From Entamoeba histolytica HM-1:IMSS (Eukaryota > Evosea > Mastigamoebida > Endamoebidae), in the NCBI RefSeq assembly GCF_000208925.1, contig NW_001915144.1, positions 7,323-19,390 on the forward strand: 12,068 nucleotides of DNA, given 5' to 3'. The position numbers were made by a program, and so were the translations under genes. The notes beneath the pieces were generated by a model that worked only from the letters and a program-made list of their open reading frames with translations, searched no databases and was not told the DNA's origin. Positions 1 through 6,090 of this stretch are shown here, piece after piece; within the stretch, counting starts at the first letter, position 1; each line of letters opens with the position of its first letter.

Positions 1-733
1 AACAAAAAATAGTCCCTGAATTCATCATTAACCATGCTTTTTTTGTTTTATTAATTGTAACAATACTAAAATCAGTAGATTCTTGAATCATTTTCATTGC
101 TACTGTACTAATTAAACATGTTTGATGTTCTATAAGAACTTTTCTCCAACTAATATATTCTTCTTCACTTTCACAACTAAAATGATAACAGTCTGGTTTA
201 TTTTCATATTGAAAAACAAATTGTTTTTCTCCATCACTTCCTAAAAATTGAATATATGTATCTTTTATTTGCATTTTTCCAATTGGAATTTCATCTTTAG
301 GATTATTATAATAAAATAAGAATCCTCTACATAAAACAACCCATCTTCTTTTCCATCCACTCACTTTAGATACTTTCTTTTTTAATAAAAAGCCTACTTT
401 TTCACTATTTAAATATATTTGATGATAATCTTTTTCATGTGGAGCTACTCTTGATAATCTTGCCATAGCCATTGGTTTATTTAATGCTTTAATTTCTATT
501 TCATCTCCATCATCAATTCCATAAAAATCAATTACATTATTTTCTACTAATCTAATTCCATCATTAAAACAACTAAATTCATATTTCTTCTGTTCATTTG
601 TTAATCCTCCTTTAATTTGTGCTAAAATATCTCCAATTTTAGTATTTTTAGTTACTTGTTTATCAAACCTTAGTGTATGACTGTCTATCATTAATACAAC
701 TTTTACTGACAATGGTTTAGGAGGTTCACTCAT
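1..733 (-). CDS. Ubiquitin-like fold plus PH-domain protein, N-terminal part (runs off the left edge)
   Basis: The minus strand reads open from ATG at 733 to the window edge, 244 codons with no stop, so the C-terminus is missing. Residues about 8-84 look like a ubiquitin/RBD/FERM-F0-like beta-grasp fold: alternating hydrophobic strands, a helix near 33-42, and a closing 'DDGDEIEIKA' strand. Residues about 112-205 are a recognisable PH domain. It has an opening 'GFLLKKK', a basic 'GWKRRWVVL' strand, an 'LFYYNNP' strand, and a final helix carrying the near-invariant Trp (W196). PH domains bind phosphoinositides or proteins at membranes, so a membrane-associated signalling or cytoskeletal adaptor role is likely. 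What follows the PH domain (kinase, GAP, FERM or a second PH) lies outside the window. An upstream in-frame ATG is not seen. The 347-aa gene lies 162 bp upstream on the same strand. Confidence 0.85.
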   Translation of the reverse strand, partial: MSEPPKPLSVKVVLMIDSHTLRFDKQVTKNTKIGDILAQIKGGLTNEQKKYEFSCFNDGIRLVENNVIDFYGIDDGDEIEIKALNKPMAMARLSRVAPHEKDYHQIYLNSEKVGFLLKKKVSKVSGWKRRWVVLCRGFLFYYNNPKDEIPIGKMQIKDTYIQFLGSDGEKQFVFQYENKPDCYHFSCESEEEYISWRKVLIEHQTCLISTVAMKMIQESTDFSIVTINKTKKAWLMMNSGTIFC

Positions 734-777
734 GCAATTTCTGTAAGATCTAATATTTTTATCTCTTTTTTGATTTA

Positions 778-802
778 TAAATTTTTGTTCATTCTATTTA
801 TA
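778..802 (-). promoter_or_regulatory. Putative core promoter of the Ubl-PH gene (GAAC-like and Inr-like elements)
   Basis: On the minus strand an AATGAAC motif (794-788), matching the Entamoeba GAAC element, is followed by AAAAATTTA (786-778). The latter is close to the Entamoeba initiator AAAAATTCA. The start codon is about 45 nt further on. A TATAAATAG box (802-794) abuts the GAAC motif, and GGTTTTAAAC (841-832) is an alternative match to GTATTTAAAC. This is a motif match only, in A+T-rich DNA where such matches also arise by chance. Confidence 0.4.
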
Positions 803-895
803 TTTTTGTTGTTTTTTAAGAGAATTAAAATGTTTAAAACCTATATAATTGTTCTATGTAATAAATAACATAAGAATCAGAATTAATAAAATCAT

Positions 896-1939
896 TTATT
901 TCGGTGGAGACAAAAAAATATAAGGATATATGATATGGGAATATTCAGAATTTGGATGAATGAATGAGTATGAATTGAAACCAATCAAATCAACCAATTC
1001 TGTGAAATACATTTTTGTTGTATGATTATTAGCAAATACTGGTGTTTCCCAAAAAGGATCAATAAAATATGAACTAAAAGTTATAAAACAACCAGGACAT
1101 CGTGATGTAAGATTATACGTAAATGTTTCATGAGGTATATTACACCCAATTGTTGTTGGATATAGATTAGGTGAATCTTTAATATTTTTACTGAACATTA
1201 CATATTGACTTTGAGACTTATTTGATGTAATTGCATAAAAATAAGTATTTTCTATTCCAATACAAGAAGACTTTGTAGGGTCAGGATAATGATGATACTC
1301 TGTTGAATTTTTTGTATTATCAATTAGTATATATTCAATTCCTAAAGTACATTGGTCTTGATCAATTGAAGGGGGAGACTCAATCTCAATCATCACTTTA
1401 TCAATAATAATTTCTTCAGCATTTCTTTTCTTTACATTTGTTTTATTTGCTGCAAGAGTAAATCTAAGTGTTTTACAAATTTCAAATTGAGTGAAATAAA
1501 TCCCTGAAGATTGACAATCATTTTCTGGAACTTGAATCGAAGAGGTGTCATACTTAATTCCTTTATCCACTCTCTTACCATCATCTCCTATAGAAAAAAC
1601 ATTAACGCTTAAGGGAATTCTTTTTTTATTTACGAAAGTTCCTTTTAAAGTTATAATTCCATACATCGGTAAGATTAAACTTGTGTTATCAACTGACATA
1701 GGTCCAATATATTTTGTAAATAATTTGTTATTTGAAGCAGAACATGTATATGAATGTGGTCTAGTTGCAATATTAAATGAAACACAAATAGGAATAAAAA
1801 CAACCGTTGCTATAATAATATAAAATAATGTTTTTTTAACACTTCTTTGTAGCGCATTTTGGTCACTTACAGTTTTATCATCCTGGTCAGTGATTTCTGA
1901 ATAGTTACTTTGAGGTGGTCGATACAGAAGATTTTCCAT
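896..1939 (-). CDS. Type II single-pass membrane glycoprotein, unknown family
   Basis: This is a 347-aa ORF beginning at ATG 1939. I do not recognise the family. Residues 1-36 are hydrophilic and probably cytosolic, ending in basic residues (R32, K35, K36). They are followed by one strongly hydrophobic segment, about 37-57, which gives a signal-anchor (type II) topology with about 290 residues outside or in the lumen. The ectodomain carries six N-glycosylation sequons (N85, N165, N211, N240, N276, N305) and eight cysteines (66, 142, 155, 197, 226, 266, 281, 284). The last two form a CPGC motif. An even cysteine number fits disulfide-bonded beta-rich folding, but no named domain is evident. 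There is no C-terminal GPI-type hydrophobic tail. The gene is co-directional with the Ubl-PH gene. Its upstream side is the 2-kb gene-poor region. Role unknown; a surface or endomembrane protein is the safest inference. Confidence 0.85.
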   Translation of the reverse strand: MENLLYRPPQSNYSEITDQDDKTVSDQNALQRSVKKTLFYIIIATVVFIPICVSFNIATRPHSYTCSASNNKLFTKYIGPMSVDNTSLILPMYGIITLKGTFVNKKRIPLSVNVFSIGDDGKRVDKGIKYDTSSIQVPENDCQSSGIYFTQFEICKTLRFTLAANKTNVKKRNAEEIIIDKVMIEIESPPSIDQDQCTLGIEYILIDNTKNSTEYHHYPDPTKSSCIGIENTYFYAITSNKSQSQYVMFSKNIKDSPNLYPTTIGCNIPHETFTYNLTSRCPGCFITFSSYFIDPFWETPVFANNHTTKMYFTELVDLIGFNSYSFIHPNSEYSHIIYPYIFLSPPK

Positions 1940-1984
1940 TTAACATTTTTAATTTTTCTTAATTTTATATAAAAATTGTTATTT

Positions 1985-1998
1985 TGTTTTTTAAACAA
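1985..1998 (-). promoter_or_regulatory. Possible TATA-like box of the 347-aa membrane protein gene
   Basis: The minus strand carries a GTTTAAAA-type stretch about 50 nt before ATG 1939. An A-rich initiator-like run (AAAAATTAAAAATG) lies just before the start codon. This resembles the Entamoeba TATA/Inr arrangement only loosely and is a weak call. Confidence 0.25.
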
Positions 1999-2899
1999 AA
2001 TTAAAAAATTTTTGTCATGAAACTCTGAAAAAAAATTTTGTTATTTTTTTCTTTTCTTTCTTAATATTAATTTACCTTCAGAAATATTTCATAAAATCAT
2101 TATTTCAGTCGATGGAAGAACCAATGTTAATTGAAATGATAATACCTTTTTTGTATAAATATATTTGCAAAAATTTTGTTATTTATTTTTCCTTAGGAAT
2201 TTATAATATTTTTTAATGAGTAAAAGAATATTTATGATTTATAAAGAAGAAGATAAACATATTTTTTTTTGATTAAAATATATAAAGTATCTAATTAAAT
2301 TAATATAAATAATTACTTTTTTTAAAAAAAAAAGAATAACACAATTTAAATAAATATTTTATTTTCAATAAAATGGATGAAATAATAACAAATAAAGAAG
2401 TGTCAAATTATTTTTGTATATTCAAAAATATCTTATAATAAAATTCAAATTAAAAGAGACTATTTAATAGTAACAGTATTACTATCAACCATTAATTTAA
2501 TATTAGATATAGAATGTAAGAATTTAATGATAAAAAAAAACTTTAATATAAAACAATACATAAAACTCTCATTTATTGAATTTTTATAATCTAAAAGAAT
2601 AATAAAATATTTATAATATTTTTATTATACCAATCAATTCTTTTTTTTTTAAAATATTTTCAATAATTCCTTTTATTAAAAAATATATCTTATATAAAAC
2701 TTAATTATATTTATTTTTATCACTATTTATTATAATGTTCCTTCTTGTTGTTATTTAATTATTACAATTTATTTTGATAATTACTATACCATTATTTATT
2801 ATATTTATGTATTATTAATCATTATATAACTTATTTTTATTCTTAATTTCATAATAATTCTTTTTTTTTTCATGAAGATAAACTGTATTTAATATTTTA

Positions 2900-3420
2900 T
2901 TAGGTTGAATTAATGTAAAAGATAATTTTATATTCTAGTTGGTTATTCTTCCAATCTTTAGTATAACTAATAGGTCGTAGACTCAGAAACTTTTCTTCAC
3001 TCAATAAATCTTAACATACAATAATTACTTCAACAATTTGTAACCAAAAATTATTATTACTTGTTAATATAAAAAGAAGAATGATAGGTATGTCTTTCCT
3101 TTAAAAGGATTATGAATTGAACCTCACTCTAACTTCCTCAAGTAATGGAAATCATGCATTAATAATAAATTCTATCAGAACTTAAGTTATATCAAAATGT
3201 TTTACTTTATAGATACATATATTTTAGTAGTAGCTAACATCATAAAATAATAAAATAAGTAAAGTAAATGTATTATTAGAAAAATATAAAAGAATGGTAT
3301 TGTATTAAGATAAATAGTGACAGTTACTTCTCTTAAAAACAAATAAAAGAATATTTATTTCTTATTATTATTGTACAATAACTGACAAAGAAAACAATTA
3401 AAAAAAGGAACTTCCTTAAA
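2900..3420 (-). pseudogene. Possible decayed protein-coding fragment
   Basis: On the minus strand one frame from 3181 to 2900 (94 codons) contains only four internal stops. It reads protein-like segments such as 'FPLLEEVRVRFNS' and 'LLSEEKFLSLRPISYTKDW'. Upstream, shifted by one frame, 3420-3202 reads almost open with a single internal stop and includes 'REVTVTIYLNTIP'. Parts of this patch have more G and C than the surrounding intergenic DNA. This pattern (fairly open frame, frameshift, scattered stops, residual composition) is what an old inactivated gene looks like. I do not recognise the family. In DNA this A+T-rich a chance pattern is possible, hence the low confidence. Confidence 0.3.
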
Positions 3421-3830
3421 CTAATTAGGTCAATACAAATAACTAAAGTTTTAAAGAAAGCTTTATATTATCAAATCACATTACAACAACGATAAGAATT
3501 AGAATAGAAATTAGCTAAATACTAAAAAAAGTTAAATTAACTAAATACGTAGAAGTTAATGTTAACTTCATTATTAAAAGACAAGGGTTGGAATGGTAAC
3601 AATATAAATATTATTATATAATTACTCCTCATACACCAAAATCATTTTACAATCACGAAAGTGTCTAGAAAGTCAATAAAACTATTCTTATAAATGTTTA
3701 TAGATTAAATAGTTTATTTTATTATTTCAATAAAATGCACATTTCTATTTTTTATTTATATTTTTTTCATACTTAAAAATCTTCTTATTTTCAACTAAAA
3801 ATAAAAAACTACTGAGAAATGATAAAAGTA

Positions 3831-3840
3831 TTATTTAAAA
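3831..3840 (+). promoter_or_regulatory. Possible TATA-like box of the VHS-GAT gene
   Basis: TTATTTAAAA matches 8 of 10 positions of the Entamoeba element GTATTTAAA(C/G). It lies about 120 nt before the start codon at 3959, which is further than usual for this genus. An initiator-like AAAAAATCATTTCA near 3917-3930 would fit a short leader but is too far from this box. Weak. Confidence 0.25.
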
Positions 3841-3958
3841 TAAGATAAAAAGAAAGATGGAGATAGAAAAAGCATAATTTCTGAAAAGGAAAAATCTGAT
3901 GGAAAGAAACCCTTCTAAAAAATCATTTCACTAGAAAATCACAACTTGGATTTGTTGA

Positions 3959-5309
3959 ATGAAGAAACGTAGTATACCACTAAGTACATTACTTGATAAT
4001 GCAGTTGGTGATTATAACCCTACTCCTAATATTAAGTTATATATAAAAATAGCACATGTTTTAAGAAAACAAGAACAAACATGTCCAGTTCTTCGATTAC
4101 AATTATTAAATAAACTCAAATCACATCCGTTCAGATTTATTGCTTCATTAGAAGTGTATTATTGTTTATGCTTAATGGAATTTCTTGTAGTAAAAGTAAA
4201 AGGTTTTGATGTATTTATTAAAGACAAAGAATTTGTTAAGGCATTAGAAAAAATGGCTCAATTTGATGTTTGTTTTATTTAACCAAAAATTTGGTTTATA
4301 TGAGTTTTAAATAACATACGAGTAGAAATTAGTTGGATTATTTAAATCTAAACCAACATTAACACAATTAAAAGCAATGAATTTAGTTCAGTTAGTAATG
4401 GCTTTACCTCAAACAGAACATTATCAAGAATTATATAAAAAATATACAAAGAAAGGACTTGTATTTCCACCATTAGTCTATCCTGAATATGATGATGACT
4501 CATCAAATTCATCAGTTACTCATACACCTTCATTACCTGAAAATGGAGAAGGAGGATTTATTCCATCATCTGCTTCATTATTACCAAAACCACCTATTGT
4601 GAGAAATGATATTGACAAAGAAATATTTTCAGTCCTTTCTCCAGAATTTAGAAAATTACTTCAAGAAATGAGTGATTTCCATGAATTGTGTAAAGAACCA
4701 TTAAAGAAAAGTAACTTATTAAGAAATGGATCATTACAAATAAGACATCAATTACAATGTGATGAGGCTTTCTTCAATAAAGCAATTGAAATACAAAAAG
4801 ATTTTAAACGTAATTATAATGAATATATAGACCAAAGTGATGCTGATGATGAAGTTATTTCAGCATTAACTGAAGAAGGAAGAAAAATAGGACATATTGT
4901 TAGAGTATTAAGAAATGAAATTGCTAGAGTAAAGAAATTAGAAACTAAAATTGAAGATGGTGTTGGTGAGTGTGTGTTAGCAGAAGTTCCTTCTTATGAT
5001 TTAGATGCTATGATGACTCCAAGAATTAAACATCCAGAAACACGAGGTGATGCAGTTAAAATTATGGATTACATGAGTCATACTAAAGGTAATACTTTAA
5101 GTAGAGATGATTCAGTCACAGAATCAGTTACTGAGTCTGAAAGTAATTCAGCTACACCTGCTTCATTTAAAAATAAAAATCAACGTAAGATGCAATTAAT
5201 GCCACCAGTCCCTTGTACTGGAACACGTGCAGTAACCTTTAAAAGAACGCCATCATCTAAGGTAATGTCAAGTGTTGATACAAGTAGATTATATACAGGA
5301 TATCTCTAA
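3959..5309 (+). CDS. VHS-GAT domain protein, TOM1/GGA-like endosomal sorting adaptor (two exons)
   Basis: Exon 1 is 3959-4267 and exon 2 is 4326-5309; splicing out a 58-nt phase-0 intron gives 430 aa. Residues about 8-150 form a VHS domain: an all-helical solenoid with 'LRLQLLNKLKSHP', 'ASLEVYYCLCLMEFLV' and, across the junction, 'LKAMNLVQLVMALPQ' and 'LYKKYTKKGLVFPP'. This resembles the last two VHS helices of TOM1 and GGA proteins. A Pro/Ser-rich linker (about 153-200) leads to a three-helix GAT-like region (about 200-310, from 'DIDKEIF' to 'EIARVKKLE'). The Ser/Thr-rich tail (311-430) shows no GAE ear and no clear clathrin box, so TOM1-like is a better match than GGA. In known families VHS and GAT domains bind ubiquitinated cargo, phosphoinositides and endosomal partners. 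TOM1-type proteins act as an ancestral ESCRT-0 where Hrs/STAM are absent. Role here: probably endosome-to-lysosome sorting (inference). The start is the first ATG in an open frame; an upstream ATG at 3899 meets a stop after 11 codons. Confidence 0.85.
4268..4325 (+). other. Spliceosomal intron of the VHS-GAT gene
   Basis: The intron starts GTTTGTT and ends TAG, the Entamoeba splice consensus, and is 58 nt long, a typical size. It is phase 0: exon 1 ends after GAT (Asp103) and exon 2 begins AAA TTA GTT (Lys-Leu-Val). The intron contains an in-frame stop (4280-4282), so retention would truncate the protein inside the VHS domain. Using the later TAG at 4330-4332 would put exon 2 out of frame, so the 4325 acceptor is chosen. 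Confidence 0.85.
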
Positions 5310-5577
5310 TATTTTAATTGTTTTACTATTTAACCTTTTTAACTTAATACGTTATTAATTTTACAAAATACAATTTTTTTTAATTTTTTTATTATTTTTT
5401 TTTAATTGAGTAAATTAAATAAAATTTAACTTTTTTTATTTACTTTTTGAAGTTTATACATTATGTATAATCTCTTACAATATTTTTGTTTTTTCATTAT
5501 TGTTATATTAACTAATGTCTTGGTATGTTCTAGAGCTATTTTCATATAACATATTATTTTTTATGTTGAAGAATTGA

Positions 5578-5800
5578 GTCTTTGTTATTTTTTTTAACAA
5601 TAAATTTAAAGATATTAAAATTTACTAGATTTTAATACTTATGACTTATTTAATTATTTTGTTATTCAAGTTAGAATAATTAAATAGTTGCTAAGTTATC
5701 ATTAATTATCTTTAAAGTTATTTTATAATTTATATTTTATAAGTGTTTTATTGTTTTTTATTTAAAGAGACTAATAATTATTATTAAAAAAAACAAAGTC
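5578..5800. repeat. Nested imperfect inverted repeat (long hairpin or MITE-like relic)
   Basis: Arms pair in order around a centre near 5667. TATTTAATTATT (5647-5658) pairs with AATAATTAAATA (5675-5686), 12 of 12. ACTTA (5637-5641) pairs with TAAGT (5692-5696). TTTAAAGATA (5605-5614) pairs with TATCTTTAAA (5707-5716), 10 of 10. AACAATAAA (5596-5604) pairs with TTTATTGTT (5747-5755). GTCTTTGTT (5578-5586) pairs with AACAAAGTC (5792-5800) at 8 of 9. Unpaired inserts of unequal size separate the blocks, notably about 30 nt at 5717-5746. A+T-rich DNA yields short palindromes by chance, but five collinear blocks are less expected. No coding content. Confidence 0.45.
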
Positions 5801-5924
5801 TAAAGGTATTTTATTTATTTTGGTTTTAACTTTTTCATTATTAATTAAATAAATTTATTTAGGTTATAAACAACTTTACTTTTAAACTATCATAGAAAGG
5901 AAATTAGAAATAACAATGAATAAC

Positions 5925-6001
5925 AAGAATAACATTTTTAATTGTGATAGTCATTATTGATGGTTTTTAAAGAATTGAAAGATAGAAAGAATAACATTTT
6001 T
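5925..6001 (+). repeat. 15-nt direct repeat upstream of the kinesin gene
   Basis: AAGAATAACATTTTT occurs at 5925-5939 and again identically at 5987-6001, a 62-nt period. The second copy sits between the TATA-like and Inr-like motifs. It could be a regulatory element pair or a remnant of a small duplication; the sequence does not decide. Confidence 0.5.
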
Positions 6002-6013
6002 TATAAAAATTTA
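5963..6013 (+). promoter_or_regulatory. Putative core promoter of the kinesin gene
   Basis: GTTTTTAAAG (5963-5972) matches 9 of 10 positions of the Entamoeba TATA element GTATTTAAAG. AAAAATTTA (6005-6013), close to the initiator AAAAATTCA, follows after about 33 nt, which is the expected spacing. It would give a leader of about 78 nt, longer than usual for the genus. No GAAC element lies between. Confidence 0.4.
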
Positions 6014-6090
6014 TGTTATTAAGAAAAGAAAATCATACAAAATCTAAAAAAAAACATAAAAAAAAGACTAAAGAAAGAAAGTGATAATTA

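Larger units (their letters stand above)
1940..3958. other. 2-kb gene-poor intergenic region
   Basis: Extremely A+T-rich DNA with long T or A runs separates the divergent minus-strand (membrane protein) and plus-strand (VHS-GAT) genes. No intact ORF of credible protein-like composition was found on either strand. An open stretch of about 70 codons near 2400-2590 (plus) has no good start and an AT-driven composition. The one patch that stands out is 2900-3420, which has visibly more G+C and reads partly protein-like on the minus strand (listed separately). The two promoters presumably lie at its ends. Confidence 0.7.
5310..6090. other. Intergenic region between VHS-GAT and kinesin genes
   Basis: This is A+T-rich DNA without a credible ORF. 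The first about 30 nt after the VHS-GAT stop are T-rich with TAATATTTTAATT, fitting a 3' untranslated end. The middle holds a nested inverted repeat (about 5578-5800). The last 130 nt hold a direct repeat and TATA/Inr-like motifs for the kinesin gene. Confidence 0.7.

Noticed and set aside
1545..1823. 92-codon plus-strand ORF
   Set aside because: It lies entirely antisense within the 347-aa membrane protein gene, has no domain, and is hydrophobic only because it is complementary to the real coding strand.
2400..2590. Open stretch of about 70 codons (plus strand)
   Set aside because: It has no suitable start, is rich in AT-encoded Ile/Lys/Asn/Leu as expected from composition, and shows no recognisable motif.
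3899..3934. Upstream ATG as the VHS-GAT start
   Set aside because: It encounters a stop after 11 codons and has no nearby GTTTGT donor to splice past it.
4330..4332. Alternative TAG splice acceptor for the VHS-GAT intron
   Set aside because: It would place exon 2 out of frame with an early stop (TAA at 4360); the TAG ending at 4325 keeps the frame.
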